Shown here piece by piece: positions 45,297 to 53,923 of a DNA stretch of 64,000 bases. The DNA is from Methylomagnum ishizawai. Lineage in GTDB: Bacteria; Pseudomonadota; Gammaproteobacteria; Methylococcales; Methylomonadaceae. The stretch is from positions 79,613 through 143,612 of the forward strand of contig CAMAVM010000002.1 in the NCBI GenBank assembly GCA_945861705.1, written 5' to 3'. Under the pieces are notes generated by a model, which was given only the letters and a program-made list of their open reading frames with translations, was not told where the DNA came from and did not search any database. A program made the translations under genes and the position numbers. Positions within the stretch are counted from its first letter, which is position 1. Every line of letters starts with the position of its first letter.

Positions 45297-46075
45297 GTGG
45301 CTTTTTTGTGCGCCCAGTACAACATACCTGCACCAATTATAATCATCGGTGTTGACAGGATTTGCCCCATCGTCACCCAATCCAAGACGAGATAACCCAA
45401 ATGTGCGTCGGGCATACGGAAGAATTCGACAAAAAACCTAAAGCAGCCGTAGCAGAACAACGCCAATCCGGTTGCGCCCATCGTTGGTCTGGGCTTGCTG
45501 GTGTAAAGCCAAAGAATAACAAACAAAACCAAACCTTCTAGGAAAGCCTCGTAAAGCTGGGACGGATGCCGTGGCAACAAGCCTCCGTTAGGGAACACCA
45601 TACCCCAAGGCACATCGGTAGTCCTGCCCCAAAGCTCGGAATTAATAAAGTTACCTAGCCGTCCCGCGCCCAAACCAATCGGACACAGCGGCGCAATAAT
45701 GTCAGTCAATTGCAACATCGTGCAGTTTTGCTTTTTGCCAAACAGCCACATGGCAATAAAAACCCCCAACATGCCGCCATGAAAAGACATACCGCCTTGC
45801 CATATTTTAAAAATAATAAGGGGATTGCTGAGAAATTCACTGAAATTGTAAAACAGGATGTAACCTATCCTACCACCCAAAATAACACCCATCGCGCCAT
45901 AAGTGACTAAGTCTTCTATCGCCGCTGGCTTAATCGGGGACCAAGGCTGTTGCGCTCGTTTTTGCCCCAAAAACCACACCCCAGCAAAGCCAACCAGATA
46001 CATCAAGCCATACCAGTGTACCTTTAATGGGCCAAGGGTGATTAGGACGGGGTCGATTTGGGGGTAGGTGAGCAT
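45293..46075 (-). CDS. lgt: Prolipoprotein diacylglyceryl transferase
   Basis: Inner-membrane enzyme adding diacylglycerol to lipobox cysteines. 260 residues with about seven hydrophobic helices. Signature [14 protein letters not shown] preceded by PLCPIGLGA; also [33 protein letters not shown] and [12 protein letters not shown]. Overlaps thyA, the common lgt-thyA arrangement. Confidence 0.97.
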   Translation of the reverse strand: MLTYPQIDPVLITLGPLKVHWYGLMYLVGFAGVWFLGQKRAQQPWSPIKPAAIEDLVTYGAMGVILGGRIGYILFYNFSEFLSNPLIIFKIWQGGMSFHGGMLGVFIAMWLFGKKQNCTMLQLTDIIAPLCPIGLGAGRLGNFINSELWGRTTDVPWGMVFPNGGLLPRHPSQLYEAFLEGLVLFVILWLYTSKPRPTMGATGLALFCYGCFRFFVEFFRMPDAHLGYLVLDWVTMGQILSTPMIIIGAGMLYWAHKKAT

Positions 46076-46184
46076 GGGATTTTATGATATTGAATAAGCT
46101 TTTATTATAACTTAACTCATGCCAGAAAGTCAGGCGCGTCCAGTTAACCTCGTAGTAAGCTGGATTTCGTTCCTCAATCCGACC

Positions 46185-48149
46185 TCAAATTTTAAACAAA
46201 CTAACCAGCCTAGCCAACTGCTTTAAGACAGCCGCCGATGGTTTACTGCCGTATCGTTGGTCTATGAATGCTGCGGTGATTTCGTCTATGTTAGCTGCCT
46301 GTTTCGGCAAAATTAGTTTAGTACGCTCGGCAAAATCCCTAGCACCTTCGCTTGTGTTTTTGCTTAGTTCCGCTTTGGCTAGTTTCTTTAAAAATCGGTT
46401 GTAGACTATCAGGGTTCGGTCTTTGGGCTTGGGTCTTTGATAGAGCAAAAATAGGCTGAGTATCGCGGTGATAATGCCGACGAACCCCATCATCCAATAG
46501 ACCATCGTCTTGAAATCAACGATACCGAATGACGACAGGAAACTGGCTTGATTGGCGTTGTTGTAATTGATGACCCAACGTTGCCAGTTGTAATCGACAT
46601 TGCTCCATAGTTGTCTGGCTTGTTTTAGCAAGTTAAACGCAGCCTGTCCCGTATCGGATGAGGCATAACTGATTAGACCACCGGACACTAGGCTGTTGAT
46701 GTCGATATTCTTCTCGATCCGTTCCGGTGCGATGGCGGCGGTCGGGTCAACCCTGACCCAGCCTTGCTTGTCCAACCAGACTTCCGTCCAGGCATGGGCA
46801 TCGGCTTGTTTGATTTCCAGGAAATTCCCGACCTCATTGAATTCACCGCCCTGATAACCTGTCACGACACGAGCGGGAATATCGGCCACCCGCATCAAGT
46901 ACACAAAAGCCGAAGCATAATGGCTGCAAAAGCCGTAGCGGGTCTCAAACAAAAAGGTTTCGATGGGGTTTTCTTCCATCAACGGCGGGGTTAAGGTGTA
47001 ATAGAAGTCTTCTTGCCTGAAATGGTTGAGTAGCTGGTTGATAAACACATCCGGCGCACTGTCGAAACCGTGCAACTGTGTTACCAGTTGTTTGATGTTA
47101 TCTGAAGGCGAACCAGGCAACTGCCGTGCATCCTTATATTCAGTTTTTGTGAGGTAGCCCGTGTTGTATGTGGGATAAGAAGTCAGCTTGTATTCGGTGC
47201 GTTTATTGTGGTCTTCCGATGTAATGAGTTGATAGTTAGCATTTTTCCGTAATTGGCTAGGGTAGTCGGCTGGCATATCCAGCGCAAACACCCAGTTTTT
47301 TTCCTGTGGCTCTAGCAACAAGGTGTACTGGTAAGGTATTCCCGAAAATGTTGGCTTATCTAAATGCTGTTGATAAGTTAAATCTTTGGCTTGAGTCCAC
47401 TTTTTGCCATCGGTTTGTGTCAACACTGGACCGCGCCAATAGCGTTGCTTTGCTGGCGGAATTGCTCCGGCAAACTTTACCCTGAACACCAGCTCATCCG
47501 ACATACCGAGATCGGTGATGGAACCGGGTTCCATTGAGTCACTCAAGCCCATCCTGGCTTGATGTTCATCGTTAAACAATAACCACCTCGGCGCTTCCAC
47601 CCGTGGGAACAGGATGAATACGGCAATCGCCATGGGAATCGCCTGGGCGACGATAACGGCGGCTTTTTTAAGTGCCACGGATGTTTGGGCAACATAGCTG
47701 TTGATATAAACCAACGTTGCCAGCAACACGCAGCAAACAAACAGGATGTACGCCGCCATCAGGATGCTTTGCTCATACAAGAACTGCGAGGCGGCAACGA
47801 TAAACGCCAGATAATTTATCAGGTAAAGGTCGCGCTCGGTCTTGATCTCCATCAATTTCAAGCCCAGCGCAATCACGAACAAACTGGTGCCGCCATCACG
47901 CCCCAGAAAGCCCCGGTGCTGGATGTACAGAATCGCCATGCCGCAGACAATCAGGAGAATAATAATTGGGAAAGTCGGCAAGCGTTCAGGTTTCCAGATA
48001 CCAATAAACCGCCAAGCAAGCAGTAGGCAAAAAAAGCCGAATACGCCCCAATGCAAATGCGCCACATGCGGGAGTACGATCAAGCCGATAGACGACAGCA
48101 AAAAAATTAGGATTTCTTTGTTATGGGCGGGGTTGGTGATCATAGCCAT
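46185..48149 (-). CDS. tgpA: TgpA-like membrane transglutaminase (DUF3488)
   Basis: 654 residues. The N-terminal quarter has about six membrane helices. The extracytoplasmic transglutaminase core carries the triad Cys in RYGFCSHYASAFVYLMR, His in QADAHAWTEVWL and Asp in VRVDPTAAI. One more helix near residue 550 and a C-terminal DUF4129-like tail follow. In Pseudomonas and relatives it is the third gene after moxR and DUF58. Here its start (48149) faces away from them, as expected if 39.95-48.15 kb were inverted. Confidence 0.9.
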   Translation of the reverse strand: MAMITNPAHNKEILIFLLSSIGLIVLPHVAHLHWGVFGFFCLLLAWRFIGIWKPERLPTFPIIILLIVCGMAILYIQHRGFLGRDGGTSLFVIALGLKLMEIKTERDLYLINYLAFIVAASQFLYEQSILMAAYILFVCCVLLATLVYINSYVAQTSVALKKAAVIVAQAIPMAIAVFILFPRVEAPRWLLFNDEHQARMGLSDSMEPGSITDLGMSDELVFRVKFAGAIPPAKQRYWRGPVLTQTDGKKWTQAKDLTYQQHLDKPTFSGIPYQYTLLLEPQEKNWVFALDMPADYPSQLRKNANYQLITSEDHNKRTEYKLTSYPTYNTGYLTKTEYKDARQLPGSPSDNIKQLVTQLHGFDSAPDVFINQLLNHFRQEDFYYTLTPPLMEENPIETFLFETRYGFCSHYASAFVYLMRVADIPARVVTGYQGGEFNEVGNFLEIKQADAHAWTEVWLDKQGWVRVDPTAAIAPERIEKNIDINSLVSGGLISYASSDTGQAAFNLLKQARQLWSNVDYNWQRWVINYNNANQASFLSSFGIVDFKTMVYWMMGFVGIITAILSLFLLYQRPKPKDRTLIVYNRFLKKLAKAELSKNTSEGARDFAERTKLILPKQAANIDEITAAFIDQRYGSKPSAAVLKQLARLVSLFKI

Positions 48150-48482
48150 TAATTGCGGTGGGTTCTAAACATCATTCAGCATAATCAATATAGCGCGTAG
48201 AGCTGTTCTTGGTGCATTAGATGAAATACCATCAGGCAGACACTCTTATGAAAAAGCTCCTGTAGGCAGATTTGATGTGCCGCGAATGCTGTTTTCCGTA
48301 TTTAAACAAGATAACTTGATAATTCGACTTAATGACGTTCCCTAATAATAGGGAAGACCGATAACATCTCAAAGGTGTTGGGTTGAGAAAAGTTGCGACT
48401 CAAGCTACGCGATTTGCGATACCGAGGATCTCAATACCGCGTTATTTCTCAATTTGTACTGATTTGTCGTATGTTTTTTAAC
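48150..48482. other. Intergenic region upstream of the transglutaminase gene
   Basis: 333 bp with no convincing gene. It contains a short hairpin, TTCCCTA-ATAA-TAGGGAA (48339-48356), and a CTCCTGTAGG-type repeat scrap. It should hold the promoter of tgpA on the minus strand. One inferred inversion breakpoint would lie here. Confidence 0.5.
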
Positions 48483-48523
48483 AAAAAACTTCTCCAGTCA
48501 CTCTGAGGGAACGACTGGAGAAG
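48483..48523 (-). terminator. Rho-independent terminator overlapping the stop codon of the 48498 gene
   Basis: CTTCTCCAGTC (48489-48499) and GACTGGAGAAG (48513-48523) form an 11-bp perfect stem with a 13-nt loop. On the minus strand it is followed by six T. The 5' arm is coding sequence, and the TGA stop (48500-48498) sits at the loop-stem junction. Confidence 0.88.
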
Positions 48524-48668
48524 CCTCCTGCTTCGCATGTTTGGCTTTGCGGCGGTATTCGGTTTTATCAGGAAATACCTGTGCCTTATTGAACTGGTGT
48601 GCGAATTTTGCCACCGGATTTTGATTTGGCACTTCCTCTATTTTGTTCATATTTTTACGTTTTTTCAT
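48498..48668 (-). CDS. 56-residue basic protein of unknown function
   Basis: Starts at ATG 48668 with AAGGGG about 7 nt before it. The product begins MKKRKNMNKIEEV, has a core NPVAKFAHQFNKAQVFPDKT, and ends in a Lys/Arg-rich stretch and ASPVVPSE. The NPVAK-H-FNKAQVF pattern is one I associate with small conserved proteobacterial proteins (possibly DUF7230). Highly basic, so RNA or ribosome binding is conceivable. A strong terminator hairpin begins inside the coding region and swallows the stop codon, reminiscent of arfA-type genes although the sequence is not ArfA. Divergent from mnmG. Confidence 0.7.
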   Translation of the reverse strand: MKKRKNMNKIEEVPNQNPVAKFAHQFNKAQVFPDKTEYRRKAKHAKQEASPVVPSE

Positions 48669-48740
48669 CGTTTACCCCTTATAATTAAGCAATTGTAAAG
48701 TTAAAGTTTTCGGCAACTAACATTAGATTATATAACGCGT

Positions 48741-50612
48741 GTGAAATTCAAAAAAGATTTTGATGTGATTGTGGTCGGTGGCGGTCATGCGGGTACCGAG
48801 GCGGCACTGGCATCGGCGCGTTGCGGCGCGCGGACGCTGCTGCTTACCCAAAATATAGAAACGTTGGGGCAAATGAGCTGTAATCCTGCCGTTGGCGGTA
48901 TCGGCAAAGGGCATTTGGTTAAGGAAATTGATGCCTTGGGCGGCATTATGGCTCATGCAGTTGATCTTGCTGGTATCCAGTTTCGTACCCTAAATGCCAG
49001 CAAAGGTCCAGCAGTACGGGCGACCCGCGCCCAGGCTGACCGTAGTTTATACAGGCAAGCCATTAGAAGCGTGTTGGAAAACCAGCCCGACTTATCCTTA
49101 TTCCAGCAAACTGTCGCGGACTTGATTGTTGAAGGTGATAAGGTCGTCGGCGTTAAAACCCAAATGGGGTTGGACTTTATGGCTAGGGCTGTCGTATTGA
49201 CCACAGGCACTTTCTTGGGCGGCAAGATCCATATCGGTTTGGAAAATTATAGCGGCGGTCGTGCGGGCGATCCGGCTTCGATTGCCTTAGCTGATCGGTT
49301 GCGTGAACTGCCGTTTCGTATTGATCGCCTGAAAACGGGTACACCGCCGCGCATTGATGGTCGGACGATCAATTTCGATAAATTGGCGGTTCAGCACGGG
49401 GACGATCCGGTGCCCGTATTTTCATTCCTGGGCAAGCGCGAGCAACACCCCAGGCAAATCCCTTGCCATATCACCCGCACTAATCCTAAAACCCATGACA
49501 TTATCCGTGCGGGCTTAGACCGTTCGCCCTTATATTCGGGCGTTATTGAAGGCATCGGCCCACGTTATTGTCCCTCGATTGAAGACAAGGTCGTGCGCTT
49601 TGCCGACCGCGATACGCACCAGATATTTGTTGAACCGGAAGGGTTGGACACGCATGAAATCTATCCTAATGGCATTTCAACCAGCTTGCCGTTCGATGTA
49701 CAGTACGAATTCGTCCGTTCGATGGAAGGATTTGAAAATGCTGAAATCGTGCGTCCTGGCTATGCCATCGAATATGATTTTTTCGATCCCCGCGATTTGA
49801 AGATGTCGCTGGAAACCAAGCACATGCAAGGCTTGTTCTTTGCAGGACAAATCAACGGCACGACGGGCTATGAAGAGGCCGCCGCGCAAGGCTTGATTGC
49901 AGGGCTTAATGCGGCACGCCTGGTACAAGACCAGGAAAGTTGGTGTCCAAAACGTAACGAAGCCTACATGGGCGTGATGATCGACGACCTGATTACCCGT
50001 GGCACACAAGAGCCGTACCGCATGTTCACTAGCCGCGCGGAATATCGCTTATTGCTGCGAGAAGACAATGCCGATTTACGTTTGACTGAAAAAGGCCGTG
50101 AATTAGGCTTAGTTGACGATGTCCGTTGGCAAGCGTTTGATATTAAGAGGGAAGCGATAAGCAATCTCCAGGACGAGCTGAAAAAGAAGTGGATAAGGGC
50201 AGAGAGCGCAGAAGCGGAACTGGCTGAACAATTCTGGGGCAAGCCTTTGTTGAAAGAAGCCAACCTGATGGAATTGCTGCGTCGGCCCGAAGTTGATGTC
50301 CAGCGTTTATTGCATTTCTATGAAGGTGGCGAGGAAACTCCTGAACAAGTCGGTGAACAAGTTGAAATACAGGCGAAATATGCCGGTTACATCGTGCGGC
50401 AGCAAACCGACATCGACAAAACTTTGCGTTACGACCATTTACACCTTCCTGACAGCCTGGACTATAACGGCGTACCTGGGCTGTCTAACGAAGTCAGCCA
50501 AAAACTCAAAGCGCAACGTCCAGAGACTTTGGGGCAGGCTTCTCGTATTCCAGGCATGACTCCCGCCGCTATTTCCTTGTTGTTGATCTACCTGAAAAAG
50601 AAAAGTGCTTGA
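48741..50612 (+). CDS. mnmG: tRNA uridine-5-carboxymethylaminomethyl synthase, FAD subunit
   Basis: MnmG (GidA) works with MnmE to modify the wobble uridine of several tRNAs. 623 residues from GTG 48741, normal length. FAD-binding [19 protein letters not shown]; family signatures [48 protein letters not shown] and [17 protein letters not shown]. First of a typical origin-side run mnmG-rsmG-parA-parB. Confidence 0.97.
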   Translation: MKFKKDFDVIVVGGGHAGTEAALASARCGARTLLLTQNIETLGQMSCNPAVGGIGKGHLVKEIDALGGIMAHAVDLAGIQFRTLNASKGPAVRATRAQADRSLYRQAIRSVLENQPDLSLFQQTVADLIVEGDKVVGVKTQMGLDFMARAVVLTTGTFLGGKIHIGLENYSGGRAGDPASIALADRLRELPFRIDRLKTGTPPRIDGRTINFDKLAVQHGDDPVPVFSFLGKREQHPRQIPCHITRTNPKTHDIIRAGLDRSPLYSGVIEGIGPRYCPSIEDKVVRFADRDTHQIFVEPEGLDTHEIYPNGISTSLPFDVQYEFVRSMEGFENAEIVRPGYAIEYDFFDPRDLKMSLETKHMQGLFFAGQINGTTGYEEAAAQGLIAGLNAARLVQDQESWCPKRNEAYMGVMIDDLITRGTQEPYRMFTSRAEYRLLLREDNADLRLTEKGRELGLVDDVRWQAFDIKREAISNLQDELKKKWIRAESAEAELAEQFWGKPLLKEANLMELLRRPEVDVQRLLHFYEGGEETPEQVGEQVEIQAKYAGYIVRQQTDIDKTLRYDHLHLPDSLDYNGVPGLSNEVSQKLKAQRPETLGQASRIPGMTPAAISLLLIYLKKKSA

Positions 50613-51256
50613 TGGAAGACTGCCGTAAAATCCTGGTTGACGGCATTGCAGCACTTAACCTGTCGGTTGACGAGCAAAAAATTGATCGATTGCTGGCCTT
50701 TATAAAGCTTATCGAAAAATGGAATAAGGCTTATAACCTGACAGCAATAAAAAAGCAGAACGACATGGTCAGGCTGCATTTACTGGACAGCCTGACCGTT
50801 ATCCCTTATCTTGAAGGCGAGCGTGTTATTGATATTGGGACAGGCGCAGGTTTGCCGGGTATCCCGTTAGCTATTTGTCTGCCGCACCTAACGTTTACCT
50901 TGCTAGACAGTAACGCCAAAAAGACCCGTTTTGTGCAGCAAGCTGTACTGGAACTGAAATTGGCAAATGTGCAAGTTTTCCATAGCCGCGTTGAGGATTA
51001 TCAGCCTGAGCAAGCTTTCAGCACGGTATTGACGCGAGCCTTTGCAGAGTTGTCTTATATAGTTAAATCGACCCAGCATTTACTGACCAAAAATGGCAAA
51101 ATGATAGCAATGAAAGGGTGTTGTACTGGAGCCGAACTGGCTCAGGTCAAGGCCAGAAAAACAGTAATTACTGTTAAAATACCAAGCGTTGAAGCAGAAA
51201 GAAATCTGGTGTGCATACAACTCAATCATGAGTCTATCGATGAGGTATTAGGGTAA
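50612..51256 (+). CDS. rsmG: 16S rRNA (guanine-527-N7) methyltransferase
   Basis: RsmG methylates G527 of 16S rRNA. 214 residues from ATG 50612, which shares its first base with the mnmG stop. SAM-binding motif VIDIGTGAGLPGIPLAI, then TLLDSNAKKTRFVQQAV and LTRAFAELSYIV; the N-terminal KWNKAYNLTAIK is typical of GidB/RsmG. Confidence 0.96.
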   Translation: MEDCRKILVDGIAALNLSVDEQKIDRLLAFIKLIEKWNKAYNLTAIKKQNDMVRLHLLDSLTVIPYLEGERVIDIGTGAGLPGIPLAICLPHLTFTLLDSNAKKTRFVQQAVLELKLANVQVFHSRVEDYQPEQAFSTVLTRAFAELSYIVKSTQHLLTKNGKMIAMKGCCTGAELAQVKARKTVITVKIPSVEAERNLVCIQLNHESIDEVLG

Positions 51257-51260
51257 TCAA

Positions 51261-52040
51261 GTGGGAAAAGTAATTGCCCTGACTAACCAAAAAGGCGGTG
51301 TCGGTAAGACCACAACTACGGTCAACTTGGCTGCTGCACTGGCTGCGGCAAAAAAGCGGGTGTTATTGGTCGATCTTGATCCCCAGGGCAATGCCGCCAT
51401 TGGTTGCGGCGTGGATAAAGAAACCGTCAGCTACTCCAGCTTCGATATTTTGATGAAAGAAGTGTTGGCAACCGAGGCCATCATCAAATTACCTGAACTC
51501 GGCTTTTCGATAATTCCAGGAAATTCTGACCTGACTGCCGCCGAAATCCGCTTATTGAAAGAGGAGCGCCGCGAACGGCGGCTGGACGATGGGCTGGTTT
51601 TGATTAAGCCTTATTACGATTATATTTTAATCGATTGCCCGCCGTCCCTGAACATGCTGACCTTGAATGCCTTGGTCGCTGCCGATAGCGTGTTGATCCC
51701 CATGCAGTGCGAGTATTACGCCCTGGAAGGCTTGACGGCGCTGATGGGTACCATCAAGAACATACAGGAAACCGTCAACCCTGGGCTGCATTTGGAAGGC
51801 ATACTCCGCACCATGTTCGATGACCGTAGCCGATTGACCAAAGACGTTTCTGAGCAGTTGGTTCAATATTTTGGCGATAAGGTCTACAGAACCTGCATTC
51901 CCCGCAACATTCGGTTGGCAGAAGCTCCTAGCCACGGCTTGCCCGTGCTGTTTTATGACAAGGCATCACGCGGTTCCTTGGCTTATATTGCCTTGGCTGG
52001 GGAAATGCTAAGAAAGGAAGGTAACAAAAAAGGGTCGTGA
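51261..52040 (+). CDS. parA: Chromosome partitioning ATPase ParA (Soj)
   Basis: 259 residues from GTG 51261. Deviant Walker A ALTNQKGGVGKTTTTVN, then LLVDLDPQGNA, YDYILIDCPPSLNMLTLNAL and ECEYYALEGL-type QCEYYALEGLTALM. Binds DNA non-specifically when ATP-loaded and moves ParB-parS complexes. 4 bp after rsmG and followed by parB. Confidence 0.97.
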   Translation: MGKVIALTNQKGGVGKTTTTVNLAAALAAAKKRVLLVDLDPQGNAAIGCGVDKETVSYSSFDILMKEVLATEAIIKLPELGFSIIPGNSDLTAAEIRLLKEERRERRLDDGLVLIKPYYDYILIDCPPSLNMLTLNALVAADSVLIPMQCEYYALEGLTALMGTIKNIQETVNPGLHLEGILRTMFDDRSRLTKDVSEQLVQYFGDKVYRTCIPRNIRLAEAPSHGLPVLFYDKASRGSLAYIALAGEMLRKEGNKKGS

Positions 52041-52098
52041 CAGTAATCGCTTAAGCACTTAAACTGAAACCCTATTTGAGCAAAAGGTGATAAGTTTC

Positions 52099-52938
52099 AT
52101 GAAACGAGGACTAGGACGAGGATTAGATGCCCTATTGGGCGATGTTTCTGCTGCAAAAGAAACAACCAACCCATCACACACGTTACCAATTGAATATCTA
52201 CAACGGGGCAAGTTTCAGCCCAGAAAAGATATGAACCCAGAAAAATTGCAGGAGTTGGCGGATTCTATAAAAGCACAGGGCGTTATTCAGCCCATCGTCG
52301 TGCGTAAAATCGGGCAGGACAAGTACGAAATTGTCGCTGGCGAACGGCGCTGGCGGGCCTCCCAACTGGCAGGACTACAGCAAATCCCAGTCGTCGTCAA
52401 AGACATCGACGACCGTGCCACCATGGCGATTGCACTGATCGAAAACATCCAACGGCAAGACCTCAATCCCCTGGAAGAAGCCGAAGCCTTAAGAAGGCTG
52501 CTCGATGAATTTACCATGACCCATCAACAAATAGCTGATGCTGTTGGCAAGTCACGGGTTACTGTGACCAATTTGTTGCGCTTGATGGACTTACACCCTG
52601 AAGTAAAAAAGTTGCTGATTAATGGACAACTGGAAATGGGTCATGCGCGAGCGCTGCTGTCTTTAGACGCAGCAAAGCAAATTGCCACCGCCCAAAAAAT
52701 CGCCAGGGAAGGGTTAACCGTAAGGGCAGCCGAAAAACTCGTCAAAGATGCTCAGGCCGAACCCAAACCGCAAAAAACCAAAACTGTCGATCATGACACC
52801 TTACGTCTACAAAACGAACTGACTGCAAAACTGGGCGCTAAAGTCCTCATAGAGCATAAAGATAATGGCGCAGGGAAGTTGGTTATTGCTTATGCCAGTT
52901 TGGAAGAGTTGGATGGGATTCTTGAGCAGATAAGGTAA
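52099..52938 (+). CDS. parB: Chromosome partitioning protein ParB (Spo0J)
   Basis: 279 residues from ATG 52099 (MKRGLGRGLDALLG); the upstream in-frame start at 52087 is less likely. ParB/Srx CTP-binding box GERRWRASQLAG and ALIENIQRQDLNPLEEA, helix-turn-helix TMTHQQIADAVGKSRVTVTNLLRL, C-terminal dimerisation region. No true parS (TGTTTCACGTGAAACA) was found in the window. The ATP synthase operon that often follows parB in gammaproteobacteria is absent here. Confidence 0.97.
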   Translation: MKRGLGRGLDALLGDVSAAKETTNPSHTLPIEYLQRGKFQPRKDMNPEKLQELADSIKAQGVIQPIVVRKIGQDKYEIVAGERRWRASQLAGLQQIPVVVKDIDDRATMAIALIENIQRQDLNPLEEAEALRRLLDEFTMTHQQIADAVGKSRVTVTNLLRLMDLHPEVKKLLINGQLEMGHARALLSLDAAKQIATAQKIAREGLTVRAAEKLVKDAQAEPKPQKTKTVDHDTLRLQNELTAKLGAKVLIEHKDNGAGKLVIAYASLEELDGILEQIR

Positions 52939-53263
52939 AACTGGGATTATACCTGTAGGCGAATTACACCGCCCAGAGGGTACACAAACAGATAGCTTTC
53001 GTGTGTGTTGTACAGATTTCGACCCAAAGGTTGTCTGCTTCAATGCCTTAAAAAAACAAAAAATCTTATTGAATTTCTCGCCCTAGCTCTATCCCCATGA
53101 GAGAGGGCATCAATTCATTTATCTTGTAAATCAAAAAAAAATTTTAACCAAATGAACCTTCTCTGGTTTTTCTGCCATTAACGTACGTATTGAAGAGAAA
53201 GCAATACTTAATTGATCGAAAGGTATAAATAACCAATTGATCATTTTTAACTTGGAGAAAAAT
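52939..53263. other. Intergenic region with a decayed repeat
   Basis: About 325 bp. Near 53080-53110 is a GCCCTAGCTCTATC / GAGAGAGGGC inverted pair, a worn relative of the CTCTC/GAGAG repeats at 17.4 and 58.1 kb. The remainder should hold the promoter of the next gene; no open frame is called. Confidence 0.5.
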
Positions 53264-53659
53264 ATGAACTTTAAAAAAATAATCGGCTTGGTCGTAACCA
53301 CCTTGGCACTCAATATTATTATTCTGGGTGATGTGAACGCTGCCTCTGTAACAGCGAAATGTACGGTTAAGGCCAATCGTTCTAAAATATCTGTTGATGC
53401 AGATGGTCTTGGTAACGGATCATATAGAGCAAGCGCACGCTCAGGAACTAGCGCAGCTGTGTATTCTAAAAACCTGAAAACTCCAGTTGGCGATGAAGTA
53501 GAATTTGATTTTGACAGCAATACTGCTGATATTAAAGCTGGTGCAACAGCAATACCAGTTAATTTCATAAAAGGTAATCGTGTTGTAGGCAATATTTACA
53601 AACGGAATAGTACGGGTACTTTAAGCCTAGTAGGGTCAGTCGGAGCAACTTGTAAGTAA
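53264..53659 (+). CDS. Small secreted protein of unknown function
   Basis: 131 residues from ATG 53264 with a GGAG site just before it; an in-frame start at 53237 lacks one. A signal peptide (KIIGLVVTTLALNIIILG, ending NAAS) is followed by a beta-rich domain with two cysteines (AKCTVKA near the start, GATCK at the end) that may form a disulphide closing the domain. DADGLGNGSYRASARSG and DFDSNTADIKAG are acidic, glycine-rich turns. No family recognised. Monocistronic. Confidence 0.65.
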   Translation: MNFKKIIGLVVTTLALNIIILGDVNAASVTAKCTVKANRSKISVDADGLGNGSYRASARSGTSAAVYSKNLKTPVGDEVEFDFDSNTADIKAGATAIPVNFIKGNRVVGNIYKRNSTGTLSLVGSVGATCK

Positions 53660-53923
53660 TGATTAGCCCATTACTGCCGTTCAGTTTGAGTTGGATAAAC
53701 TAACGATTTCAACGGCTTGCTTAGTTCAGCTAAAGGATTGGCAAATGAACTTAGAAGCCAAGTAGGGGGTACGCATCACGTACTGTTTTCAAATGAAGGT
53801 TGGGTTAGACGCGCAAACTGTAGGGCGATGATATTTGCAGGAAGCCTTGGCGCGTCGTAACCCAGCATAGTTGAGTATTACCCCCACATAAGTTTAATTT
53901 TTTTAAATCAAAATCATCCTGAT

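Noticed and set aside
52093..52104. GTTTCATGAAAC palindrome at the parB start, parS-like
   Set aside because: It lacks the central CG of the parS consensus and coincides with the ATG AAA CGA codons of parB, so the match is explained by the start region itself.
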